64,000 nucleotides of DNA from Candidatus Jingweiarchaeum tengchongense. Lineage in GTDB: Archaea > Nanobdellota > Nanobdellia > Jingweiarchaeales > Jingweiarchaeaceae. Shown here piece after piece: positions 32,994 to 41,384 of the stretch. The notes below the pieces were generated by a model. It had not been told where the DNA came from and made no database searches. It saw only the letters and a list, made by a program, of their open reading frames with translations. Each line of letters begins with the position of its first letter. Within the stretch, counting starts at the first letter, position 1. Made by a program: the position numbers and the translations under genes. The stretch is from positions 1 to 64,000 of the forward strand of contig JAPDLJ010000005.1 of assembly GCA_025920705.1 (NCBI GenBank), written 5' to 3'.

Positions 32994-34352
32994 ATGGATG
33001 AAAAAATGAGTATATTCAGATCATATGATATACGAGGGATTTATCCGAATGATTTGAATGAAAAATTAGCATTTGACATTGGTGCTGCGTTCGGCACATA
33101 CATTAAGGGAAAAATCGTTGTTGGTTGTGATTCAAGATTAAGTAGTCCTCCTTTAAAAAAGGCATTAATAAAAGGTCTTCTATCTACTGGAGCAAATGTA
33201 ATTGACATTGGATTAACCACGACACCAATTGTGATGTTTGCGACAAGATACTTAAATTGTGATGGTGGAGTAATGGTCTCTGCTAGCCATAATCCAAAAA
33301 ATTACAATGGGTTCAAGCTCTACGGTAAAAATGGGCTTCCGATTGGAATGGATTATGGAATGGAAAAAGTGCAGGAAATATTTGAGAAAAAATCGTTTTC
33401 AAAGGGTGAGGGTAAATCGACAAGAAAACGCATCTTTAATCAGTACTCAAAATTCATTCTTTCTCAAATAAAAATTAAGAAGCCTTTGAAAATGAAGGTT
33501 GTCGTGGATTGCGGTAATGGTTCGCCCAGTATTATTTATCCTAAAATCTTGAAGAGAATTGGATTGGATGTTTATGAGTTATATTGCGAACCTGATGGTA
33601 ATTTTCCAAATCATGAGCCAGATCCATCGAAAGAAGAAAATCTAAAGGACATTAGGAAAAAAGTGGTAGAAATAGGTGCGGATCTTGGGTTTGCATACGA
33701 TGGTGATGGAGACCGAGTAATTGTGATAAACAAAGATGGAAACATTGTTTACGTGGGTGTAATATTCTCAATATTAATAAAAAGTGCATTGGAGAGATAT
33801 CCTAGTGGTAAGGTAATCTATACTGTTGTCGATTCAAGAGCAATCGAAGAAACAATAAAAAATAATGGTGGTATACCAATACCATGTAGGGTTGGACACA
33901 CATTCATTTCACAAAAAATGTTCAAAGAAGGCGCAATTCTGGCGGGTGAGATCTCTGGTCACTATTACTTTAAAGAGATATTCGGTTGCGATGATGCATT
34001 ATTTGCAACGCTTAGATTAATTGAATATTTAGTAAATTCTGGTAAAGATTTATCTTATTATGATAAGGCACTTCCAAGATACTACGCTGAGATATCCGAG
34101 AAATCAAGGTATCAAATAAAAGAATCTGAAAAATTTGCTTTCATAGAACGATTAAGGGATGAATTTGTGAACAAGGGATACAAGGTCGATACCACGGACG
34201 GTGTGAAGGTGGTATTCGATGATGCCTGGCTTCTTGTAAGACCATCACACACAGAAGCGGTGGTTGCTATCGTTTACGAAGCAATAAATAAAGATGCATT
34301 TGATAAGATGAAGAAATTGGCCAATGAAATAATAGAAAAAATACCAAGGTGA
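32994..34352 (+). CDS. Phosphohexomutase (GlmM/ManB type)
   Basis: Interconverts sugar 6- and 1-phosphates. The phosphoserine loop is VSASHNPKNYNGFK, the metal loop DGDGDRV and the sugar-binding loop GEISGHYY. 452 residues. Position between glmS and the nucleotidyltransferase suggests glucosamine-6-phosphate as substrate (GlmM); mannose or glucose phosphates cannot be excluded. The start is ATG 32994, or 33006. Confidence 0.9.
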   Translation: MDEKMSIFRSYDIRGIYPNDLNEKLAFDIGAAFGTYIKGKIVVGCDSRLSSPPLKKALIKGLLSTGANVIDIGLTTTPIVMFATRYLNCDGGVMVSASHNPKNYNGFKLYGKNGLPIGMDYGMEKVQEIFEKKSFSKGEGKSTRKRIFNQYSKFILSQIKIKKPLKMKVVVDCGNGSPSIIYPKILKRIGLDVYELYCEPDGNFPNHEPDPSKEENLKDIRKKVVEIGADLGFAYDGDGDRVIVINKDGNIVYVGVIFSILIKSALERYPSGKVIYTVVDSRAIEETIKNNGGIPIPCRVGHTFISQKMFKEGAILAGEISGHYYFKEIFGCDDALFATLRLIEYLVNSGKDLSYYDKALPRYYAEISEKSRYQIKESEKFAFIERLRDEFVNKGYKVDTTDGVKVVFDDAWLLVRPSHTEAVVAIVYEAINKDAFDKMKKLANEIIEKIPR

Positions 34353-34356
34353 TGAA

Positions 34357-35685
34357 ATGCAGGCGGTTGTATTGGCTGGTGGTGAAGGGAAAAGGATATA
34401 TCCTTTATTTGCTGGCAGACCAAAGCCAATGTTCAAAATAATTGGGAAACCTATTATTGAATGGACTATTTTAAATGCAAAAAATGCTGGGATAAATGAT
34501 TTCGTGATTGTAATTGGTAAAAATGGTGAGGAGATAAAAAATCATTTCGAGAATGGGAAAAAGTTTGGAGTTAAAATAAAATACGCGCTTCAGGAAGAGC
34601 CACTTGGCATGGCAAATGCACTTCAAAGTGCTGAAGAATTTTTAGATGAGCATTTTCTTGTAATCAATGCTGATGATGTGATTGAGAAAGAAGCGTATGA
34701 ACTCACGATAAATGAATTTGAAGAAACAGGTGCTGACATCATACTCTGCGCAAGAGAAGTCGAGGAAACTTGGAAATATGGTATACTTGGCTTAGATGAG
34801 AATGGTTTCGTGAAAAGAATCATTGAAAAACCAAAAAAAGGTGAGGAGCCAAGCAATTATGCAGTAATAAGTCCTTATTTGATGACAAAGGAGATATTTG
34901 AATACTATAAGAAAATCCAGGTTTCAGATCATCAGTATGAAGATGCAATCCAAGCATTCATTGATGACCATGGGAAAGTCAGATACGTAATTTACAATGG
35001 CTTCTTTTCATCATTCAAATTTCCATGGGATTTATTTAGGATAAATAAGTTTCTTATGGATAATTTTATGGAACCAAAGATTAGTGAAGAGGCAAAAATA
35101 ACAGAGAGTGCTAAAATTGAAGATAAGGTTTTCATCGCAGATGGTGTAAGAGTACTTGAAAATGCAACAATAAGGGGGCCTTGCTTTATCGATGAGAATT
35201 CAATAATTGGTAATAACGCACTCATTAGGAACTATACATCAATAGGTAAGAAGTGTGTAGTTGGATTCTCAACAGAAATCACAAATTCAATCATATGTGA
35301 TGGTTGTTGGTTTCACACGAACTACATTGGCGATTCGATCGTCGATGAAAATTGCGCATTTGGTTCTGGTGCTGTAACTGCAAATTTAAGGTTCGACGAA
35401 GAAAATGTAAAGGTCAAAATTGGTGATAAAATCATTGATACCGGCCTTCAGAAGCTTGGTGTGATCATGGCCAGAAATTGTAGGGTTGGAATTAATGCTT
35501 GTTTGATGCCTGGGATAAAAATTGGTCAAAACAGTGCTATTGGTCCTGGTGTCGTGATATATGAAGATTTACCAGAAAATAAAATCATCTTAAAAAAGAA
35601 AGAGTGCAATGAAGTAATTGATAATAAGTATTTTTTTGGAGATCGTGAAGAGAGAATAAAAAAATTTTCTAAAGAAATTAAGTGA
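34357..35685 (+). CDS. Bifunctional sugar-1-phosphate nucleotidyltransferase/acetyltransferase (GlmU-like)
   Basis: 442 residues. An N-terminal nucleotidyltransferase domain (VVLAGGEGKRIYPLFAGRPK) is followed by a C-terminal left-handed beta-helix of hexapeptide repeats (INACLMPGIKIGQNSAIGPG). In archaea this two-domain type makes UDP-GlcNAc from glucosamine-1-phosphate. GGTGAT just before ATG 34357 supports the start and coupling to the mutase gene. Confidence 0.9.
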   Translation: MQAVVLAGGEGKRIYPLFAGRPKPMFKIIGKPIIEWTILNAKNAGINDFVIVIGKNGEEIKNHFENGKKFGVKIKYALQEEPLGMANALQSAEEFLDEHFLVINADDVIEKEAYELTINEFEETGADIILCAREVEETWKYGILGLDENGFVKRIIEKPKKGEEPSNYAVISPYLMTKEIFEYYKKIQVSDHQYEDAIQAFIDDHGKVRYVIYNGFFSSFKFPWDLFRINKFLMDNFMEPKISEEAKITESAKIEDKVFIADGVRVLENATIRGPCFIDENSIIGNNALIRNYTSIGKKCVVGFSTEITNSIICDGCWFHTNYIGDSIVDENCAFGSGAVTANLRFDEENVKVKIGDKIIDTGLQKLGVIMARNCRVGINACLMPGIKIGQNSAIGPGVVIYEDLPENKIILKKKECNEVIDNKYFFGDREERIKKFSKEIK

Positions 35686-36816
35686 TCATAAAATTTTGAG
35701 TAGATTTAATGTCGTTGAAATCATTCCAATGATGCCAAAAAGTGCAATGAAAATGAGTGGTAGGTCACCACCTGGCACAACATAACAAGGCTTTTCGTCA
35801 CCAAATTTTCTAGCTTTTTTGATCAAAAAGCAAAAAATGATGTAGGTTAAGCTTCCTGCGTATGCTCCGCTTATCTCTAGCGCTTGTATGAAAGTTGGGT
35901 TTGCAATTAACATTAAGAAATATGGGACGATGCAAGCAAGTATCCATGGTATTGGTCTATTTAACTTATAATCAAATTTAAATGTATCCTTCAAAACCCA
36001 TGCAAGCATGATGAATGGGGTAGCCAGGGTGAATATTGCAAATAGATTCGAGAAAATGAATAAATGAGTGTCACTCACGCTTTCCGTGGCTATTTCTTTG
36101 ACATCCTGGCCAAATCTACCTACGAAAACGAATGAGAATGATGTAAAAATTGTTAAGCAGATCAACATTCCTATAATAACGGTTTTTTTTGTTAATTCTT
36201 TTTTTTTCTCCATTATCCTCTCGAGATTTGGAACAACAGAATAACCCATGCATGCAAACATTGCTACACCATAAGGCAAAAAGAACTTTGACGTATCAAA
36301 ACTTTTAAGATTTTGGAATTTGATTCCTGGAAAAAGCATTAAACAAAGTAGGATCACCATAATGATCTTTATAAAAGAGAGATAAAGCTCAACTTTTTCA
36401 ACAAGTTTTAATCCGATGTAAACAATTGGTGAAGCAATAATGAAAAATATTGTGGAATAGAGAACAGGTTGTCCACTAATTAAAGTCGATGCGGATGAGC
36501 CAATGCCAATAAGGTAAGCAATCAATGCACCATACATACCAATTACGGTGAAAAAAAGCATTATTGTCTTTGCCTTTTTACCAAGATATTTCTCTGTGAG
36601 ACCAACAATTTGAAGCGTTTCTTTTGTTCTTAAACACACCTCGCACATATAAAGCAAGATGAGCGTACTAATTGTGCCCACGATCATTAAATTTATTAAA
36701 CCAATTAAAAATCCAGCTTTTGCAAATACGTATGGCAATGCGAGAATTCCAGCACCGAAAACAGTCCCAACAATTGCGGCTACACCATGTAAGAAATCCT
36801 TATCAAATTCAAGCAT
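35686..36816 (-). CDS. Amino acid permease
   Basis: 376 residues with about 11 transmembrane segments. The first (VAAIVGTVFGAGILALPYVF) has the glycine-rich unwound helix of the APC/aromatic amino-acid permease families. Substrate unknown. It is convergent with the glm operon; its stop directly abuts the end of the glmU-like gene. Confidence 0.85.
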   Translation of the reverse strand: MLEFDKDFLHGVAAIVGTVFGAGILALPYVFAKAGFLIGLINLMIVGTISTLILLYMCEVCLRTKETLQIVGLTEKYLGKKAKTIMLFFTVIGMYGALIAYLIGIGSSASTLISGQPVLYSTIFFIIASPIVYIGLKLVEKVELYLSFIKIIMVILLCLMLFPGIKFQNLKSFDTSKFFLPYGVAMFACMGYSVVPNLERIMEKKKELTKKTVIIGMLICLTIFTSFSFVFVGRFGQDVKEIATESVSDTHLFIFSNLFAIFTLATPFIMLAWVLKDTFKFDYKLNRPIPWILACIVPYFLMLIANPTFIQALEISGAYAGSLTYIIFCFLIKKARKFGDEKPCYVVPGGDLPLIFIALFGIIGMISTTLNLLKIL

Positions 36817-36852
36817 AGCATATTTAAATCATGTAATACTTAAAAATTTTGA

Positions 36853-36927
36853 GCCCCCATAGTCTAGTCCGGTCAAGGATGCAAGCCTCTCGAGCTTGAA
36901 ACCCGGGTTCAAATCCCGGTGGGGGCA
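36853..36927 (+). tRNA. tRNA-Glu (anticodon CTC)
   Basis: Acceptor GCCCCCA/TGGGGGC, D stem GTCT/GGAT with an 11-base loop, anticodon stem CAAGC/GCTTG with loop CTCTCGA, T arm CCGGG-TTCAAAT-CCCGG, discriminator A. Confidence 0.93.
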
Positions 36928-36943
36928 TAACGAGAGGAGTGAA

Positions 36944-37729
36944 ATGGAAAGTGAAGTTAAGAAACATTTTTACAATTTTTTGTCTATTTTTTTAGCCGCA
37001 GTATTTACCTTCTATCTAAGCTCTTTTACAAATGCTGTTCTAGCTGCAAGTTTCTTTGGCATCGTCTTTGCTGTTTTATTTAAAAAATATGCTAAAGTAG
37101 CATATTGTGGATGTTTCATTGGAATGTCATCTTATCTCATACTTGAGTCAATTTATTTCATTTTTCTTGCATCGATGCTAGCAACGATTCTATTACATTT
37201 ATTTAAGGGTAAATTAGAATATGGTGGAAAATTGGGTCTAATTGCATTTCTTTCGGTTCTAATCATTGAATTGCCGGACATATATCGCGCAGAATATAAT
37301 ATCGTCGCAACTGATATTGAAATGAACTTACTTTTAAGTATCCTGGTAATTTTTGTCGCTATCGTTTCATTGGAACTCACATGGATTTTAAGGAATATAC
37401 TCAAATTGGGATTTCCTGAGAGTGAAAGTGTACTTGCTTCTGCTTTTACTGGGTTAATATTTGGTTTGTGTGCTTTTCTAGTGCCTGAAATTAAATCGAT
37501 GGGTGAGGTTGCATATGCTGCTTCTTTTGCTGGAATGTCAAAACCAAAGTTAATTAGAAGGTATATGTTACTAATAGCATTGTTAACCGGTGCGCTTTAT
37601 TTTATTACGGTGCCAATTTTCAGGGGTTTTGGTGGTAAACTTGGTGCGATTGCATTTTTATCCGTTATCATTTCTGTAATGTTCGCATACTTGTGGGACT
37701 ATAAAAAGTTTAAAATAAGTAAAAAATGA
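36944..37729 (+). CDS. Unknown polytopic membrane protein with internal duplication
   Basis: 261 residues and about eight membrane segments. The two halves (about 30-108 and 161-246) are similar: each begins (S/N)xVLAxxFxGxxF, continues VAYxxxFxGMS and ends GGKLGxIAFLSV. This implies tandem duplication of a four-helix unit. No family recognised. The start is ATG 36944, 17 bases after tRNA-Glu, preceded by GAGGAG; longer frames would run into the tRNA. Confidence 0.7.
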   Translation: MESEVKKHFYNFLSIFLAAVFTFYLSSFTNAVLAASFFGIVFAVLFKKYAKVAYCGCFIGMSSYLILESIYFIFLASMLATILLHLFKGKLEYGGKLGLIAFLSVLIIELPDIYRAEYNIVATDIEMNLLLSILVIFVAIVSLELTWILRNILKLGFPESESVLASAFTGLIFGLCAFLVPEIKSMGEVAYAASFAGMSKPKLIRRYMLLIALLTGALYFITVPIFRGFGGKLGAIAFLSVIISVMFAYLWDYKKFKISKK

Positions 37730-37739
37730 CTTAAATACC

Positions 37740-38066
37740 ATGGGTAGTAAGATCGTGAAAATTAGAAATTGGCAGAAATTCAAGGAACTGATAAATACTC
37801 AGGGCCTTGAAAGCATTGTTTACAATATCGAGCAAAATGGATTATCTGAATCAAGAGAATTAACAGTATTAAGAATCATTGCACCATTGAAGGATGGATA
37901 TTATATATTCATTGATTTTCCAAAAGAGGATAAACTAGGAGAAACAGGTATCAGATTAAGTAAAGACAATTTTGGTAATCGATATATTGATGAAAAAGAT
38001 GTTATAGATTTCTTAAAGCATCAATTTAATAAAAAATTAAATATCTGTTCCTATTGGACGATTTAG
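37740..38066 (+). CDS. Unknown small protein
   Basis: A 108-residue alpha/beta protein beginning MGSKIVKIRNWQKFKELI. Strand-rich middle (TVLRIIAPLKDGYYIFIDFP) and C-terminal helix. No recognised domain. It starts 10 bases after the duplicated membrane protein, so probably the same operon. Confidence 0.6.
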   Translation: MGSKIVKIRNWQKFKELINTQGLESIVYNIEQNGLSESRELTVLRIIAPLKDGYYIFIDFPKEDKLGETGIRLSKDNFGNRYIDEKDVIDFLKHQFNKKLNICSYWTI

Positions 38067-38119
38067 CGTTATCACAATAAAACAATAAGTTTATATTTTA
38101 CTATGAAGTAGTAATAAAT

Positions 38120-38623
38120 ATGATAAAAAAAATAAAACCAAGTGCTGAGAAGTATTTTGAAATTCTTTTAAAGTTAAACAGCGGTAGAATCGAAGCCGAA
38201 AATGATAAATTAGTTATTGGTATGTTGGAAGATTCAAATTTCAAAGGAGTAAAAGAAAATTTAAATAAAACAATTGATGAATTACTCAAATTTTTTGATG
38301 CAGATGTGAAATCAAAAGATGTATTGGATGCAAACAGAATTTATGCTTGTAATATTGAAATTAAGAACAGAAAAGGTGAGGATGTCTTGGTTGAAATTGC
38401 TGATGGTCTCGTGGGAGAGCCAAAGTACTTTGCATTTATAATGAACAAAGGAAAAATTGGAAGTTTAGAGTTGGCAGAAATAATTGGTCATTATGTAAAT
38501 TACATATCAAGATTCTTTAATTGTAAATCACTAATCTTTGCTTCTGGCACACAGGGAGATATAAGGAAAATTGGGTTCATAATCGAAGAAAAGGAACCAT
38601 TGAAATTACAATATGTTGTTTGA
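38120..38623 (+). CDS. Unknown soluble protein
   Basis: 167 residues, alpha/beta, with no signal or membrane segment. The segment GHYVNYISRFFNCKSLIFAS and the strand before it give no clear family. A TATA-like TTTATATTTTA (about 38091-38101) precedes the ATG. It converges on the SAMP/ThiS-like gene with no gap. Confidence 0.6.
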   Translation: MIKKIKPSAEKYFEILLKLNSGRIEAENDKLVIGMLEDSNFKGVKENLNKTIDELLKFFDADVKSKDVLDANRIYACNIEIKNRKGEDVLVEIADGLVGEPKYFAFIMNKGKIGSLELAEIIGHYVNYISRFFNCKSLIFASGTQGDIRKIGFIIEEKEPLKLQYVV

Positions 38624-38917
38624 TTAACCACCCGCGATCACAGACAAAACAAGGATTTCATCGTTTGGTTCAATCATTTCTTCTAAAATCTCAGAAGCAA
38701 ACGCGCCTTGTGTGAGTTTATTATTTCTCTTAATTATGATTAAACTTGGGGATTCTGTGATGCCATTTGGCCTGTGTAAATATTGATAAACAGGATTTCC
38801 AAATTTATGGTGCAATTTTTCCAAAATTTCTTTAAATGGAACTTTATCTTGAATTTCCATTGAGTATTCACCTGGAAAAATTTCTTTGAGACTTCCTTTA
38901 AAATAAATTTTTACCAT
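38624..38917 (-). CDS. Ubiquitin-like SAMP/MoaD/ThiS-family protein
   Basis: A 97-residue beta-grasp protein ending in Gly-Gly (VLSVIAGG), the tail activated by E1-like enzymes. It may serve as sulfur carrier for tRNA thiolation or molybdopterin, or as a protein modifier. The TtuA/NcsA-like thiolase at 54.6 kb makes a sulfur-carrier role plausible. No E1 enzyme is visible in the window. Confidence 0.85.
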   Translation of the reverse strand: MVKIYFKGSLKEIFPGEYSMEIQDKVPFKEILEKLHHKFGNPVYQYLHRPNGITESPSLIIIKRNNKLTQGAFASEILEEMIEPNDEILVLSVIAGG

Positions 38918-38996
38918 AATTATTAAGTAACGTGATAACTATTAAAAAATTGTGATTACAAAAATCTTTTATATCCAAAGCTTCACGACTTTCTAT

Positions 38997-39338
38997 ATGT
39001 GGGTCAAAAAATATAAATGGGTAATTGGTGTTTTCTTCCTATTGATTCTTGTTGAAATCTCGATACTAAAATTGAGGGAAGAGATTTCACTCGTTACTAT
39101 ATTAGAAATTGCATCCGCATGTTTATTTATCATATTATATTATTTTATTATAAAAACAGAGTTAAGAATTGGTTCAAAGGTAATAGAAGAAAGATTTCAG
39201 ATGATAGAAACTAAATTTGAGAAACTTGAAAATAAACTCCGGGAAGAAATTCAGTTTTTAAAGTTGGAGATTGCCGAACTAAGAAAGATCATGGAATCAT
39301 TAAATAAAGACATTAAAATTTTAAAGAAAAGACATTGA
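38997..39338 (+). CDS. Membrane-anchored coiled-coil protein
   Basis: About 113 residues: two close membrane segments (WVIGVFFLLILVEISIL and ILEIASACLFIILYYFII), then a long charged coiled coil (EERFQMIETKFEKLENKLRE onwards). The start is set at ATG 38997 because TTTTATATCC lies about 26 bases upstream; GTG 38952 is possible. Possibly a structural or division-related protein; not shown. Confidence 0.65.
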   Translation: MWVKKYKWVIGVFFLLILVEISILKLREEISLVTILEIASACLFIILYYFIIKTELRIGSKVIEERFQMIETKFEKLENKLREEIQFLKLEIAELRKIMESLNKDIKILKKRH

Positions 39339-40004
39339 TTATTTCTTTTCCAATGCCTTCTCTATCTCTGCTATTTCTCTCTCAAGTTCTTTAATCACAA
39401 TGGTGCTATCAACAGCTGTGAGTTGGGAACCACAATAGGGACAACAGAAATTATTTTGCATTGCTTTTGTGAAACTCATTCTAACCTTACATTTTTCACA
39501 TTGGAAAAGTTGAATAACCTTTTCCTTCTCCAATCTTTCTTTTAGTCTTGCCAATTTTATCTTTCTCCTCTTCTTTAATAAGTATAGTGGTCTATCCGGC
39601 ACTACCTTCCAAATATATATCCACCATCCTTTTCTCCTGTCCCTCCTTTTTGTATATTCAACCAATTTCTCATTGTAAAGTTTGTATAACAGACTTCGAA
39701 CAACATTTACCTCAAGATTTAATCTACGAGCTAGCTCAAATTCATCCATTTTATCAACTCTTGAAAGTATGCTATATAATCTTATTCCATCTCGGCCACT
39801 GATCCCAAGAATCAGCTTTGCAATTCTCCTATCTTTTATTAATTCACTTGGTCTGATAGTGATTTTTCTAGCGCTTCGTTTAACTTCTTCTTCTTTTTTA
39901 ACCCTTTTCGTTCTTTTTTTGATTTCTTTTTTAGTTTTTTTAGTCTTAACCTTCTTAATTTCTTTCTTTTTTTTACCTAAAATACGAGAGAGCAAGTTGT
40001 TCAT
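39339..40004 (-). CDS. tfe: Transcription factor E (TFE alpha) with lysine-rich N-terminal extension
   Basis: Helps open promoters with RNA polymerase, TBP and TFB. The winged helix begins GRDGIRLYSILSRVDKMDEF and continues VNVVRSLLYKLYNEKLVEY. The zinc ribbon follows: CEKC, then CPYC about 17 residues later. The first 50 residues are almost only Lys/Arg/Glu, an extension ordinary TFE lacks. Its start overlaps the end of the site-2 protease gene by 32 bases. Confidence 0.85.
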   Translation of the reverse strand: MNNLLSRILGKKKKEIKKVKTKKTKKEIKKRTKRVKKEEEVKRSARKITIRPSELIKDRRIAKLILGISGRDGIRLYSILSRVDKMDEFELARRLNLEVNVVRSLLYKLYNEKLVEYTKRRDRRKGWWIYIWKVVPDRPLYLLKKRRKIKLARLKERLEKEKVIQLFQCEKCKVRMSFTKAMQNNFCCPYCGSQLTAVDSTIVIKELEREIAEIEKALEKK

Positions 40005-41151
40005 ACAAGTAGTATATATAAGGAGTGATTATATTTAAAATTAACACCATGGTAAAAATTGAAAAAATTGCATTTATTACGAGTTGTAACGTCTTCTTTT
40101 CTTTGATGAATATGTTGAAAATATCATAAACAATCCTCCCACCATCGGCAATCCATATTGGTATCAAATTGACCATACCAACGCTCAGATTCAAATTTAT
40201 GGTCCATGTGATCACATTCAAAATTTTAAAAAATAAATTAAGTAGTGTTTTTCCGTATTTCATAACCGCTTCTTTCTTATATTCCCAGTTTTGCGTGACT
40301 GTAACGCCCATATAAGCTTTATTTTGCTTCTCACTAAGTTTTATATAAAAAGTACCATTTTCTGTTTGTACAGCAACAATTTCCCCAGGATTTGATTGGT
40401 TCATAAATTGTACAAATTCAGTTATATTGTTTATTTCAAAATCGTTAATTCTTTTAATAACCATGTTCTCTTTTAAACTTGCATTAAAGGCTGGAGAATT
40501 TTTTTCAACAGAGATTATTTTAACCCCATCTAGATGGACCAGATTGGTTGTAATTGGTGATAGAAATACCGATGTAAGATAGATTAGTAAAAAGGCAAGT
40601 GATATGTTCGCAATTGAACCAATACTTGCCACCCTCAATCTTTTTATCCTACTTTCCTTCAACATTTGTCTTTCATCTACTTCAGTAAATGCGATTGGTA
40701 AGAAGATAAATAAACCAAATCCTAAACTTTTGACTTTGATTTTTTCGTTTAATGCTACGATTGCATGTGAAATTTCATGAACGATTATCAGTATAAAAAT
40801 TGAGATGATACCCTCAATAAATGGTATGTAAATGGGTGAACCTGGTATCTTTATTCCTGGTATTGCTAATGTGATTGTTGGTTGCGGCTTTGGTACGGTT
40901 AGAATAGTGTACAAGCTCTGAAATAGGAAAATACAAATCTGAATCATAAAATAAACAGCAATGAAGATGGATATCGTTGATAAAATTTTTATGAATTTAA
41001 ATTTGGATATTTTTTTGAGAAAATTCAAACCTTTCTTTGTCTTGAAAACATAGAAAACTTTCTCCATCACTTGTAACTTATTTCTATTGATGTAAAATAA
41101 GATGATGAGTATCGAATAAAAGATAATCGCAATCAAAAAATCTGGAATCAT
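39973..41151 (-). CDS. Site-2 protease (M50) with PDZ domain
   Basis: Intramembrane zinc protease, about 392 residues. The HEISHAIVA motif gives the catalytic Glu and two His; LIPIWIADGGR supplies the Asp ligand. A PDZ-like domain lies between (FNASLKENMVIKRINDFEIN). It likely cleaves membrane-bound regulators or signal peptides. The start is set at ATG 41151, after the L40e stop; a longer frame would overlap L40e. Confidence 0.88.
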   Translation of the reverse strand: MIPDFLIAIIFYSILIILFYINRNKLQVMEKVFYVFKTKKGLNFLKKISKFKFIKILSTISIFIAVYFMIQICIFLFQSLYTILTVPKPQPTITLAIPGIKIPGSPIYIPFIEGIISIFILIIVHEISHAIVALNEKIKVKSLGFGLFIFLPIAFTEVDERQMLKESRIKRLRVASIGSIANISLAFLLIYLTSVFLSPITTNLVHLDGVKIISVEKNSPAFNASLKENMVIKRINDFEINNITEFVQFMNQSNPGEIVAVQTENGTFYIKLSEKQNKAYMGVTVTQNWEYKKEAVMKYGKTLLNLFFKILNVITWTINLNLSVGMVNLIPIWIADGGRIVYDIFNIFIKEKKTLQLVINAIFSIFTMVLILNIITPYIYYLYEQLALSYFR

Positions 41152-41189
41152 TTTAGAGAAAATAGGAAAATGAATCTTATATTCTTTTT

Positions 41190-41360
41190 CTAACCTTTTA
41201 CTTCTTTGTGTTTTGGTCTCAGTGCGCGTGAGCCGCACTTCCTACATTTAACCTTTCCAGACTTCACTTTATATGGGCTGGCTCTTATTTTTGACTTGCA
41301 TACCCTACATACAAATACATTCTGAAACAGCCTTGATTCTGCTTCTTTGAATTTTGCCAT
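41190..41360 (-). CDS. rpl40e: Ribosomal protein L40e
   Basis: A 56-residue protein, MAKFKEAESRLFQN at the start and ALRPKHKEVKG at the end, with a four-cysteine zinc ribbon (CRVC and CRKC). This is the archaeal L40e pattern. It is the first gene of an L40e-site-2 protease-TFE unit. Confidence 0.9.
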   Translation of the reverse strand: MAKFKEAESRLFQNVFVCRVCKSKIRASPYKVKSGKVKCRKCGSRALRPKHKEVKG

Positions 41361-41384
41361 AGAGAAAGACTATGAAGGAGTCTA

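Noticed and set aside
36896-36943. Longer reading of the duplicated membrane protein starting inside tRNA-Glu
   Set aside because: The upstream codons lie in the T arm and acceptor of the tRNA; ATG 36944 has GAGGAG before it.
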